Below, piece after piece: positions 47,341 through 58,047 of a stretch of 64,000 bases of DNA. The DNA is from Sceloporus undulatus. Taxonomy: Eukaryota; Chordata; Lepidosauria; Squamata; Phrynosomatidae. Positions within the stretch are counted from its first letter, which is position 1; each line of letters begins with the position of its first letter. A program made the translations under genes and the position numbers. A model generated the notes under the pieces. The model was not told where the DNA came from. It ran no database searches and was given only the letters and a program-made list of their open reading frames with translations. The stretch covers positions 16,709,447-16,773,446 of the forward strand of contig NC_056528.1 in assembly GCF_019175285.1 (NCBI RefSeq), read 5' to 3'.

Positions 47341-47505
47341 AGGGACGTAGCTAGGATTTTAGGAAGGGGGGGGGTCCAGACTAAGTGCCATCATTATAAT
47401 GGGGCTTGAGTGTGGCAGCGCAGCAGCACACACCATTCATTTTTCTAATGGAAGGGGGGGGTCCGGACCCCCAGAACCCCCCCCCCTTAGCTACATCCCT
47501 GGATA
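47341..47505. mobile_element. MITE with G-run/C-run inverted ends
   Basis: Starts CCAGGGACGTAGCTAGG and ends CTTAGCTACATCCCTGG. Directly inside the ends are a run of nine G and runs of eight G and nine C. Flanks GATAGG and ATAGGC suggest an ATAGG target duplication. No coding potential. Confidence 0.75.
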
Positions 47506-49726
47506 GGCGCTGAGTGTCTCTGAACATAGGCTGCTCTCTTCCCCTTTACATTTAAGCACTACTTTTAATTTATAAGTACATTTACTTTCATCTTCCTGGA
47601 AAGCATTCTTCATAAGAATGCAGAAATCTGACATGAAAGGGAATGATGTAAGCAAAGGACACTTCGTGACAGATCTGCATAATGTGTGACCTCTCAAACA
47701 CAATAGGCCATCCTTGTATCATGGGGGTGGCTGCTGAACCAGCCCTGCAACCATAAACAGACATAAAGTAGGTTGTTTGTGGAGATCCTGGTGGGATGCC
47801 ATATGTAGCTGTTGGGCTTGTTCAGTTATGAGTTGTGGAGGCCTACCATAATGCAGCCACCCCCCAAAAATCCCAGGTAGGCAGGCAATATAATCCCATC
47901 TCTCAAGACTGAGGCAGGTCTGAGTCAGGGCAGCAGGAAGATAAATTGCACTTGGTTTTCATTCCATAGATCACATAAATAAATAGTTCCCAGTCTTTGG
48001 TTTCCAGAGCTGCTGGACTACAACTTCCATCATTTGTGACCTCTTGATTACAGGAAACCATCTGAAGTCCATGCTTGGCAACTACTTAGATGAAGGGTAG
48101 GGCAGAGACATAAAAACGAGGGAAATAAGTAGGGTTAGAAAAAGGAAATGATACAAAAAACAAGAATTTTACATAGGTTGTTGTATAAGGGGTCAGACAG
48201 CTAAAGGAGAAAAACATACACACTGAAATACACATTTACAGGCATGATATATAATCAAGTGTACATTAATAAGCACCAGTACCCCTTTTTGATCACTTTG
48301 ATTCTTGTTTCACCTCTTTGCAAATACTGGAAGAAACTAAAGACTTTTAATCACCGTAAAAAGCAAAGAGAAGATTGTAGATCTCAAACGTAGACATTTT
48401 GTCAAATCAATCAACTAGCTCTCTGAATTCTTTTCTTCAATACCTGAGGAATTATACGGTTTGGAAGATAAAGCCGACATTTCTGCAAACAAAGAGCTCT
48501 TCTTACTATGTGAAAAATGAAATTGATTGCATCCAAGCTAGATCTCCTAAGGAAAGTGTGAAGCATAATCCCTTTTCTCTCAATACAACTGCTTTCTTTT
48601 TGCAATGTTTGCTTTTTCCTGAAAGCAAGAAGGCAAATATTTATTAATAATCTTTCTAAAGCAAAGATTTTGCATGGTCCGTCTATAAGACACATAAAAG
48701 TTAATCATATACACATACAGACGCGGGAAGAAATTGAGAGAATGAGAGAGATCCGAAATGCAAGTCAAATAGATTTATATGATGAATGCATATGCGCCAT
48801 CTTGCATGTTAACTACTGTCCTCAAAGCTGTGTGGTGTCAGAGCCATCTGGTTGCCTAGGAATTAAAGGCATGTGTACATGATCCCCAAAGGTATACAAC
48901 ACTTTCACAGCAGATGCATTAAAACCAGTTATTTGCATTCGCTCTAACAGCAAAAATGCTGAATTGTTATACTGAAACAGCAGCTAACAAGAGTTCCAAA
49001 TCCCACATATAAGCCTCAAAAATGCAAAATGCGCGGTAGATTAAGTTATGCAGATCTGCTCATTTTGTAGGGATATGCTCAACACGCACGTTTTTTGGGA
49101 GGTAGACTTGTACTCTTTTTGTGACAATGCCACACTAGCAAGAGGGCTGCAGGAGAAAAACACTGTTTCCATTCAGGAAGCCAGAATTTTGTCATCCAGC
49201 CTTGGTCCCTTTGCTGAACGCTGGCAATGTATTTTTAAATAAAGCAGGGCAATCCATGAGGCAAAGCTCTGAAAAACTCCCATTAATTCCAATTCCAATT
49301 TGGCAGCAGGAGCTCCTGAGAATTGTGTCCCAAGCGTCTGATCTGTACCACATTGAAGTACATGTCATTTGCCCTACATCTGCTGCCTGAAGTAGCTGCC
49401 TCATTTTGCCTCACAGCAGACTCCTCTGAACAAGCCTTTGCTACCAAGAGAGAACAAAAATGCTAAAGATTCTGTGCTAGATGCCAAAACACAGGTAAAG
49501 CTGAGTGGCCCTTTTAATGACGTTGGACCTGAACTCTCCTCAGTCCGAAATAGAGTGGCCAATGGTGACAAATAACCAGAGTTTCAGTGCAATGACATCT
49601 GGCAGGCTACAGATTATATATATCTTTAAAACCAAGCAGCAGCAGTCGTGGAAAAGAGGACAGACAGAGCATTGTAAGATGAGAATGTCAGGGATATAAT
49701 TTTAACTATGACAATAAAGAAATGAA

Positions 49727-49937
49727 AGATACAGCTGTGTTAGTCTTTAGTATCAGTATGGAGAGAGATCCTGGAGCACCTCTGAGACTAAGAAGTCGGC
49801 AGCATCAGCTTCCGTAGACTTCAGTCTACTTGCATTTAAATGCATCTGAGAAAGCAGATTGAAGTCTACAAAAGCTCATGCTGCCAACTTCTTTCTTTCA
49901 GTTAGCCTTGAAGGTGCTACAAGATCTCTCTAAATAC
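49727..49937. mobile_element. Hairpin MITE ('AAGCTCATGCTGCCAAC' family)
   Basis: Left arm GATACAGCTGTGTTAGTC … TCCTGGAGCACCTCTGAGAC. Right arm GCTCATGCTGCCAACTTCTT … TGAAGGTGCTACAAGATCTC. The arms are inverted copies around an ATGCATCTGA-type centre. Confidence 0.8.
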
Positions 49938-50885
49938 AGAATGGGATCAAATTTTGCAGCACACAACTTTCACATGGATCTACTTCCAGAAAAAGCTCCA
50001 ACGTTTTGGAGTGGAGGGTTAGGGGTCCAACGCAGTGCATTCTGGCCTTGCTGCAACAATATGGGCAAATAAGTACACACAGTTGATAAAGCAGCCTTGA
50101 ACATATGTACCTTGGCTTTATTGAACTATGCTCACATTTTACAAATTGAGCAAACACAAATAAATGTCTACTACAGGGACAGGCAGACTTCAGTCTTGCA
50201 GAAACCAGTTTGTGTTTTGACACTCACAGAGCCAAATGAGAAAGAGCAGCTCAATGAACCGGGGAAGGGAACATCCTACTGAAATCAAGGAACAAGGGGC
50301 ACCTCTGACCAGATGCTCAGACCAAGAATGAGTTCACAGTCATGCCATGTAAAAACCCACTCCTCAGGATCCCCCCCCAACCCTAACCCTAAATCAGTAG
50401 CCTGATGTAAAAGCCAGGGTCATTGTTGATGCTTTTAACATTTGAGAGCAAATAACCCCAGGTGATCCACTGCTAATCACTCAGAAATTGACCAGTAGAT
50501 CTTGTTCTACCTTCTGTCGAACCCTGGTCTGAAAACCACAGGGCTTAATGAGATTGTACACTTAGCAGATGAAGTCCATTAGCTGGGATGGGAAACCAGA
50601 TCACTGACCACCTTGGTTGAGGAGGCTGGTGGGAATTACAATCCACTAACATGCCAAGGGCCACACAATCCTTTCCCCCGTGTGCCATTAGCCACACTAT
50701 TAAGCAGCACTTTGCCAGGTCATCCCTGGTAAGTCAAAATTACCTCCAGATAAACAAGCTTGAACGTTTTTCAGTTAACCTGAACTAGTTCTCCCCTCTC
50801 CCCTCCTTTTCAGGCTATTAATATGCCACACATTCCTAACAGAAGCAAGTGTAGGCAGGCCAGCTAATGGCATTTTGAGGTACCT

Positions 50886-51071
50886 ACTTGCATGTATGTG
50901 CCTCCAAGTCACAACTTATGGTGACCCCATTAATTTCATAAGGATTTCAAATGGTTTTGACAGTTCCTTCCTCCGAAATGAATCCTACAGTATTTGGCAT
51001 TTACTGACAGCCCCCCATCTAAGTACTAACCAGGGATGGCCCTGCTTAGCCTCCAAGATCAGACACAACTG
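50886..51071 (-). mobile_element. 5S-rRNA-derived SINE
   Basis: The reverse complement of 51010-51065 follows 5S rRNA: TCTGATCTTGGAGGCTAAGC, then CCTGGTTAGTACTTAGATGG. The tail is at the left (GTGACC, reverse GGTCACC…). It is followed head-to-tail by a second copy. Confidence 0.8.
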
Positions 51072-51078
51072 GTTGCCC

Positions 51079-51262
51079 TTGGCTATGTCTGCCTTCAAGT
51101 CATGAATCTGAGAACCAGGCAAGGAAAACTCAGGGGCGGTTCTGCCAGTTCCCTCCGCTGAAATACAGCCTCCAGCGCCTGGTATTCATTGGCAGGATCC
51201 TAACCATGTATTAACCAGAGCCAACCCTGTTTAACTTCCATGATCAGATGAAACCAGGTGCC
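51079..51262 (-). mobile_element. Second 5S-rRNA-derived SINE
   Basis: The 5S-like head (TAATACATGG, AACAGGGTTGGCTCTGGTT in reverse) is more diverged than in its neighbour. The body and tail TTGAAGGCAGACATAGCCAA resemble other SINE tails. Confidence 0.65.
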
Positions 51263-52107
51263 TTCAGGGTATTTTATCAAGACGTCAAAAACCAGACTGG
51301 TCACCTCACGACGGTGGATATATTTCAGTCAAACAAGCATCAAACAAAACGACTGCTTGCAAAGTTCCAACTTGTCTCTGGAGTGATGATTTGGGGATCA
51401 TGGGATCTGTCATTAAGCATTATGATCCGGGCAAACTGAGCCATAGTTAACAGCAACTACTGTTAATGGTTAACAACAACTACTGTACAGCAGACACTCA
51501 AAACACTTGCCCTATTAAAACGAAGGATGTAGTCTTAGGGGCACTTTAGGAAAACAACCAACAGACTCCCACTCAAAGATGCGCTATTTATAACAGGGTT
51601 TTTGTTTTCCAACCTGACATCCTTCCCCGCTTTAGAGACTAAAATTACACTAGGTAAACAAAATCAAATTATAGGCTGCGCGTTTCGGCAGGAGAGCGAA
51701 CAAGGCGCACGCATGGCATTAGCACAAGAGGGATCTCAGTCGCTACAGAGGAGGTCAGCAGCAATGGGAGCAAAGTTAATTGCGCTGCTGCCAGCTGTCT
51801 CTCAGCCTCATTTGCTCATTCATTTGGCAGACCCTGCCCAGGGATTCACAGTCGCCATGGGCCTTGCAGTACCCCTCCTGCTCTATCTCCAGCCTGGAGC
51901 CTACAGTGAATGGAGAAGGCTTTGCAAACGCCTCTGTAAAGCGAGTCTTGGCTATAGATATGCATGTTATCCAGAATAGCTTTGGAAGCCAAAAGAAACG
52001 CAACACGATTCTGCAAATGTATCATCTACCCTTAACCAAGTCTAGTCCAGAGCAATGACAAGTCTGTACATTTATAATATGAATATCCCCTCTTTTCTAC
52101 ATTGGAT

Positions 52108-53345
52108 GATGACTCTGGAGACCATGTAAACCCACTGGGTGACCCTGGGCAAGTCACACTCTCTCAGCCTCAGATGACAGCAATGGCAATGCCTCTGTTG
52201 AAGAAACCTTCCAAGGAAGCCCCGTGATAGGGCTGGGTTGCCTTAGGGTCGCCATGAGTCAGAAATGACCTGAAGGTACACAACAAGAAGACAAACCTAT
52301 CATGGGGCTGTCTTGGCAAGATTTTGTCGAAGGAGGTTTGCCATTGCCTTCCCCTGAAGCTGAGAGAGTGTGACTGGCCTAAGATCAACCCGTGGGTTTC
52401 ATGGCTGAGCAAGGAACCGAACCCTGGTCTCCAGAGTTTTACGCCAACGCTGAAACCACTTCCACATGCTGCCTCTGCTATTTGTATCTCAATGTTACTA
52501 TAGCGACACAGAGCCAGCATGGCATAGGGATCTGAGCGTTGGATGATGACTCTGGAGACCAGGGTTCGATTCCCATCTCAGCCATGAAACCCAATGGGTG
52601 ACCCTGAGGATGCCCCAGTCTCTCAAACCTTGCCAAGAAAACCCCAGGACAGGTTCCACCTTTGGGTTGCCCTAAGAAGTTGGAAATGGCTTGAGGGCAC
52701 ACAAGGCACAGGATTGTTAGAGCCTAGTGGTTAGAGCGTTGGTCCAGACTCTGGAGACCAGGGTTCAAAGCAAGGTTTGAGCATAAAAACCTTGGGCGAG
52801 TCACACTCTCTCAGCCTCGGTGGAAGGCAATGGCAACCCTCCCACCCGCCCACCGTGAAGAAACCTTCCCATGAAAGCCCCTTTTACCTCAGGGCTGCCA
52901 CAATAAGTCGGAAACGACTTGAAGGCCCACAACAAGGAACGCCACGTTGGGCGAGTCACACTCTCTCAGCCTCAGAGGAAGGGAAAGAGAAGCCCCTCTG
53001 AATAAACATTACCAAGAAAGCCCCTTGAGGGGAGGCACTGGCCCAGAGGGAATCACAGGGGAACCCTTGCTCTGGGCCACTGTTTCCCAACGGTTCTCTC
53101 TGGGAAAGCGCTGTCATTGATCTTAGTCCTCCCCCTCCCTCCCTCCCCCCCTTGAGAGGGTCGCCATAATAAGTCGGAAAGGACTAGAAGGCCCACAGCC
53201 ACCAACACAGACGCCTTGGGGCGGGTCACACTCTCTCAGCCTCGAGGGAAGGCAGTGGCAGACCGACCCACCCGCCCTTCCCTCTGAAGAAGCCTTGCCA
53301 GGGAAGGAGCCCCTTGGCCTCCGGGGTCGCAGAAGCCACAAGGCA
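52108..53345. mobile_element. Cluster of at least six ACA-type SINE copies
   Basis: Plus-strand copies or parts lie at about 52108-52284, 52511-52704, 52716-52934, 52943-53029, 53152-53200 and 53215-53345, with one minus-strand copy at 52293-52480. All share CACACTCTCTCAGCCTC and the tail GTCGGAAACGACTTGAAGGC or variants. The block ends about 65 bp from the donor of ZBTB34 exon 1. The last pieces have become G+C-rich like the island. Confidence 0.85.
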
Positions 53346-53408
53346 AAAGCCCACCCGAGGAGATGTTGCCCCTGGGCCCCTTCCTTCCTTCCCCTTCCCT
53401 CCTTTCAC

Positions 53409-53565
53409 CTGAGGGGCGCCGGGGTCTCCTCACATGGCGGCTCCGCCGGAGGGAGCTCGGTCCGGGCCCCGAGTGCCGCCTTCCCTCCGGCCGCCGACGC
53501 GCCTTCCCCCCTCCCGCCCCCTCGCAGCCAACGCCGCCCGGAAGCGACTCCGCGCCTCACACAGA
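53409..53565 (-). other. ZBTB34: Proposed non-coding exon 1 of ZBTB34
   Basis: The minus strand ends at CCCTCAG|GTGAAA at 53409. The start is placed just downstream of the tandem ETS sites, by analogy with TATA-less promoters. Confidence 0.5.
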
Positions 53566-53699
53566 ACGGATACTTCCGCTTCCGGGGCGCCATAAGCAAT
53601 GGGCGGGGCCTAGAAGGAAAGAGAGCGAAGAACGCTCTCCTTGTTATTGGACACGCCCCTTTTCTCCAGGAGAAGAAAAAAATAGGGAGGCGGCGCGCG

Positions 53700-54130
53700 C
53701 ATGCGTACTTTTCGCTCTGAAGAGAGAGATAGAGACAGAGAGAAGGGGCTGGGAGCAGAGATATGGAAACCACGCCCCCCTTTTGGAAAGAAATGGGTTT
53801 CGCTCTGGCGGCTCGGACGGTGGGCGGGGCGGAGGCGCAGAGGCCACGCCCCCTTTAGGGCGACGCGGTGGAGTGAGGAGAGGGAAAGGGGCGCGCAGAC
53901 GCACTCTTCGCTCTGGCTGCTCGAACGGTGGGCGCTCCACCAAGTGCAGAGGCCACGCCCCCTTTTAGGCAATGCGGAGGAAAAGGAAAGGGCGCGCGCA
54001 GGCGCACTCCTCGCTCTGGAGGCTCGAACGGTGTGCGAGGCGGAGGCGCAGAGGCCACGCCCCCTTTTGGGCGATGCGAAGGGAGGGGAGCAGGAAAGGG
54101 AGCGCGCATGTGCACTCTCGCTCTGCCGGT
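53700..54130. repeat. Promoter minisatellite, ~105-bp units with repeated factor sites
   Basis: The landmark TCGCTCTG recurs at 53712, 53800, 53908, 54011 and 54118 (spacings 88, 108, 103 and 107). Each unit carries the same order: GGCTCGAACGGTG, GCAGAGGCCACGCCCCCTTT (a GC/KLF-type box), a purine-rich part, and GCGCGCAGGCGCACT (NRF1-like). Open frames across it are compositional. Confidence 0.9.
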
Positions 54131-54138
54131 TGGCTGCA

Positions 54139-54410
54139 CCGCTGTAACTGCCATGGCTCAGTGCTATGGAATCCTGGGAATTGTAGTTTTGTGAGATATT
54201 TAGCCTTCTCTGTCAGAGAGGCTCTGGGGCCACAATAAACTACAATTCCCCCAAATTTCACAGAATTGAGCCAGTGGGCAATTAAACTGGATCATTTCAG
54301 CAGTGTAAATACAGAATGCTCTTGACTACTCTGAATGTGCTATGGAATTCTGGGAATTGTAGTTTTGTGAGACATTTAGCCTTCTCTGATGGAGAGCTCT
54401 GTTGTTATGT
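54139..54410. mobile_element. MITE plus a second half copy (CACACTGCAG-related)
   Basis: 54139-54306 has both arms (TAACTGCCATGGCTCAGTGC / GAGCCAGTGGGCAATTAAAC). 54330-54402 repeats the left half (TATGGAATTCTGGGAATTGT). Confidence 0.75.
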
Positions 54411-54460
54411 GCCTTCAAGTCATTTCTGACTTATGGCAACCCTGAAGGCGACCCCACCAT
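54405..54460 (-). mobile_element. ACA-type SINE tail
   Basis: GTGCCTTCAAGTCATTTCTG and ACTTATGGCAACCCTGAAGG are the reverse of the BovB-like tail. A CAT triplet run follows at 54462-54475. Confidence 0.65.
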
Positions 54461-54619
54461 CATCATCATCATCATTAATTATGTATTGCCATAAATCTAC
54501 ATGGCGCTTTAGAGTCATCATAATAAACTCAACGCATGACCTGCCAATGGCATGCGATCTAAAAGGTCATAAAAAACAATATACCGTGATTAGACTTAAA
54601 TCATTTCATTCAAATGCAA

Positions 54620-54831
54620 CAGTGCAGACGCAGCCAAAGCAGTGTCAAACTGGATTAATAAGCAACCTGTTTTAATATTGTAATGATTTAATTCTGTTTT
54701 AATGTATTGTTCTTTTAATGTTGTGAGGCGCTGGGAAAAGAGTGGGATATAAATAAATATAATAACTTATGCAGTGCAGAGGCAGCCAAAGCAGTGTCAA
54801 ACTGGGTTACTTCTGCAGTGCGGATGCATCC
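54620..54831. mobile_element. Two MITE right arms around an L2 3' end
   Basis: GCAGCCAAAGCAGTGTCAAA occurs at 54630 and again at 54781. Between them, CTGTTTTAATGTATTGTTCT to GGGATATAAATAAATATAAT is an L2-type 3' end. The L2 end therefore seems to sit inside a MITE arm, with the arm repeated on both sides. Confidence 0.6.
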
Positions 54832-54834
54832 TAA

Positions 54835-55439
54835 GCCGTCTTCATCCTGGTTTGGGATATTCAGGGTCTGTTCAGCAAATGTTGCCAATTTAATAAGTCT
54901 AAACTGAAATACACCGTTGGAAAGGGTCTTGGGTTGAGGGGCTGCCAAGTTTATGACCCGACTCAGCCGAGCATCAGGTTCTTAAAACCACAAACTCTTT
55001 GGTTCCTCAAGGGATACGAAGGTTAGCGAGATCAAGATCCATTCCGGTTTAGTGTATACTTTAAAGAATGAGTATTTCACAAGGTATTTACATTATGAGT
55101 CTCTCTCTTCTCCAGACTCCTTGTTATCTTTTTGGATCTAGGGGAACCTTGGGGAGTTGTTTATCAAAAGCAGCTTCTTCCCATAACTCATTACAGCGCT
55201 TGGGAAGTAACTTGTCGTAAAGGTAACTTGGTGGCGCTTGATATGCTGCTTGTGTTTCTTTTCCGTTACTTTGCATTACTGAAGGGGTTTAGAATTGATA
55301 AGGAAATGGCCTAAAACTAAAAAAAATCGTGTCAAAATGCTTCCAAAAATGCCATTAGTCCATCAAATAGTGTCCAGAACTAACTAGTTACAGGTAATGA
55401 TATAACCTGGAAGTTGCTCTGGGGCTGAAGAAAGCCCCC
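54835..55439. other. Intergenic, no feature recognised
   Basis: Average composition, no recognised repeat. A 60-codon plus-strand frame at 55132-55314 has no recognisable homology. Confidence 0.5.
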
Positions 55440-55860
55440 CAAAAAAGAAAGGTCTTAGATATATTGATACACATTATACATTATATAACAACACCCTGTT
55501 ATTATGGAGTAGTAAAGCCAAGATTTCACATCATATTAATGACAATATAAGTACAATCAAGGATCGTTTAGATACGGCCAAGGATCATTATGAATCTAAT
55601 GATTGGGAAAACAAATGTATCCATGTGTTCTCTATTTGTAATACATTCGGTAGGCTGAGGAAATTCTTACGCGTGAATATTAAATTTGCTGGGGATTTAG
55701 GGAAAATGACCCCGATTTAAGTCAAAGTGTGCTTGCTCTGTTTGGAAAGCAAACATTCTCAGGTCCTGAGCGGCCAAAGTCAGTTGTGACAGCTGCAACG
55801 GAGGGCAAGCATCTTGAGAACGGGGTAATTTTTGTTAATGGTTTGAAAATAAATGCCTGA
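55440..55860. other. Unclassified stretch with coding-like texture
   Basis: The plus strand has codon-like base periodicity and short open segments over about 400 bases, but no intact gene. I do not recognise it. It may be an old remnant of a mobile or viral element or of a processed gene copy. If viral, it is a broken fossil with no intact part. Confidence 0.3.
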
Positions 55861-55944
55861 ATTTGGATACTCTCTGTAAAACAAAGAGATTACGTTCTGT
55901 CTTGTGTGATTACAGGGTTAAGTTACTGGATGTTCACACTCTCT

Positions 55945-56000
55945 GTTGTTGTTCGCTGCCTTCAAGTCGGCTTCGACCGATGGAGACTCTATGGCCGCTC
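55945..56000 (-). mobile_element. SINE tail fragment
   Basis: GTTGTTCGCTGCCTTCAAGT and GGCTTCGACCGATGGAGACT resemble the BovB-like tail of Sauria-type SINEs in reverse. Confidence 0.6.
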
Positions 56001-56254
56001 TCTAAGAGACTGGATTCTGAAAAGTGTTTTAATTCAATCATAATGGAGTGGAACTGGGAGTCCTTCTGTAGTAAAGCTTTCCCATCCATGTTCAGAGTCT
56101 GAATGGGATTTACAAGACCCTCAACGATATTTATTTCTCCATTGCTGCTGGAACTTCTAAATCTCAAAGTTATTTAAAACTATTAAAACATATTAGATTT
56201 CAGGACTGAATAAATACAAACTTAAAGAATGCACAACAGGATCAATATTTCTTC

Positions 56255-57170
56255 CCTGCTAAGGGAATGTGTAACTAGGAGTCCTAGTAGACCACCAGTT
56301 GAATCTAAGTCAACAGTGGTAGGATTCAAAGATACAGCCATGTTAGTCTATGGAATCAGTATGTAGAGATCTTGTAGCACTTTTGAGAGTAACGGAATGA
56401 GATAAGTTGGCAGTATGGGCACTATAATCTACTTCCTCAGATGCATTTGGTCAAATGCACCAAATGCATCTGAGATCATGCTGCCAACTTCTTTCTTACA
56501 GTGACTCTCAAAGGCGATACAAGAGCTCTACATAATGAGTCAACAGTGTGATGCTGCCGCTGAAAAAGCCAATACGATTCTAGGCTGCATCAACGGAAGT
56601 ACAGTGTCTAGATCAAGCGAAATAATGTATTACGACTCTGTTCTGCTTTGGTCAGGCCTTACCTGAAATACTGTGTCCAGTTCTGGGCACCACAATTCAA
56701 AATGGATGTTGAGAAGCTGGAGCGTGTCCAGAGGAGAACGGCCAAAAATGGTGAAAGGACTGGAAACCATAAAACCCTATTGAAGAAACGTGTAGGGAGC
56801 TGGGTATGTTTAGCTTGGAGAAGGTTAAGAGGTGTGTTTAAATATTTGAAGAGATGTCATGTTGAGGATGGAGCAAGCTTGTTTTCTGCTGCTCCAGAGA
56901 ACTGGACCTGGAGCAATGGATTCAAAGTACAGGGAAAGAGATTCCACCTAAACCTTAGGAAGAACATCCTGACAATAAGAGCTGCTTGACAGTGGAGCAC
57001 ACTCCTTCGGAGCGTAATGGAGTCTCCTTTGGAGGTATTTAAACCTCCAAACAGAGGCTGGATGGCCATCTGTCAGGGCTACTTTGTCTTCCTACATGGC
57101 AGAATGGGGTTGGACTGGATGGTCCTTGGGGTCCCCTCCAACTCTGATTTTACAATTCTATGAACCCTTG
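56255..57170 (+). mobile_element. CR1-like LINE 3' part, interrupted by a MITE
   Basis: Coding remnants on both sides of the insert belong together. DHQLNLSQQ-like sense comes before 56318. After 56548 come QQCDAAAEKANRILGCI and EYCVQFWAP…EKLERVQRRTAK-type CR1 C-terminal reverse-transcriptase sequence. The 3' end has GGATGGTCCTTGGGGTC and CAACTCTGATTTTACAATTC. Broken by frameshifts, and not active. Confidence 0.85.
56319..56537. mobile_element. Hairpin MITE with 11-bp target duplication
   Basis: 219 bp, with arms GATACAGCCATGTTAGTCTA … and … CATGCTGCCAACTTCTTTCT. It is flanked by AGTCAACAGTG at 56308-56318 and again at 56538-56548. Removing the element and one copy restores a continuous CR1 sequence, so both ends are well defined. 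Confidence 0.88.
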
Positions 57171-57854
57171 GACAATGTGAAAAATGGCCTCCAGCAGACA
57201 TTGCCCACCTTTATCTAAACACATGAAAAGTGACCCATCAGATATTAAGGCAAAATGTTGGGTCATAGTCCACACTTCTGTAGACTCCTATCATATATTG
57301 CACAATGTGAGGGCATACGTATTTCACATCCATGTGTACATGTATATCATCTAATACACTGCGCGAGGGGGAGGGAAAAACAGAGGTAATGACAAATAAA
57401 TCCAGTGAAAGACAGGTATCATTTATTAAAACATGTTATACAAAAGAGCAACTGACTCTTCTATAAGAAGAAAACAATGAGACAGCAATATCACATAAAA
57501 TCATGCTGTACATTATTAGGACAGCAGTATTATAGAGATATCAAATTATCCAACCTTTGCAATATAGGCATAACAACTCACAGAAGATCAACAGGATAGG
57601 GATTTTAATATAAGTGAAAATGCATATAAGGGAATTTATTTTCTGTCGTGGGATAAGGAAATTTCACCTCACTTGTATAAACATTTACATTGATTCAAGA
57701 AATCTAATTGAGCAGCAACTAACTGAGGAAGCAAGCTTCAAGCAAAATAGAAGAATGAGGATGTCACCACATCAAAAATGTCAACATACAATCAGTTTTC
57801 CAGCTTTTTCCACTTGAGGCTTCAACAGCTAGACTTGTAACTATGCAAATTAAA

Positions 57855-58047
57855 TACAGTCAGCTTTCCGTTTTCGCGAGGGATCCGTTCCGGACCCCCC
57901 TACAAAAACGGAGACACGCCTATATCCAAGCCCCATAGGCTTGAATGGGGCATGTGCCTGCGAGTGTGCGCTGCAGACTCCATTGAAACTAATGGAGGTA
58001 GCCCCTCCATGAATATTCAAGTCCGCAAGAAAGGAGGGGCGACTGTA
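57855..58047. mobile_element. Tigger-like MITE
   Basis: CAGTCAGCTTTCCGTTTTCG at left and AGGAGGGGCGACTG at right, flanked by TA on both sides (ATA|CAG … CTG|TAG). It contains CCCCATAGGCTTGAATGGGG, itself an inverted repeat. Confidence 0.75.

Larger units (their letters stand above)
45160..53408 (-). other. ZBTB34: ZBTB34 intron 1
   Basis: The donor CTCAG|GTGAAA at 53409 and acceptor at 45160 bound it. It holds SINEs, CR1 pieces and MITEs listed separately. The stretches 47.5-49.7 kb and 49.95-50.85 kb show no feature that I can name. Confidence 0.7.
53350..54135 (-). promoter_or_regulatory. ZBTB34: CpG-island promoter of ZBTB34
   Basis: G+C- and CpG-rich. On the minus strand two ETS-type sites stand in tandem (CCGGAAGCGGAAGT near 53568-53585), with GGGCGGGGC on the other strand at 53601. 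A YY1-like ACATGGCGGC lies near 53432. A splice donor leads to the coding exon. The island extends into the minisatellite at 53700-54130. Confidence 0.75.

Noticed and set aside
50383-50396. Telomere-like CCCTAACCCTAA
   Set aside because: Only two units, too short for an interstitial telomeric array.
53295-54147. Arg/Pro-rich frames of 99-201 codons on both strands
   Set aside because: G+C-rich island and minisatellite. The repeated peptide phrases reflect the DNA repeat, not a protein.
56648-56989. 113-codon frame with EYCVQFWAP-like and ERVQRRTA-like motifs
   Set aside because: It is the C-terminal remnant of a CR1 LINE reverse transcriptase, not a host gene; annotated as part of the LINE copy.
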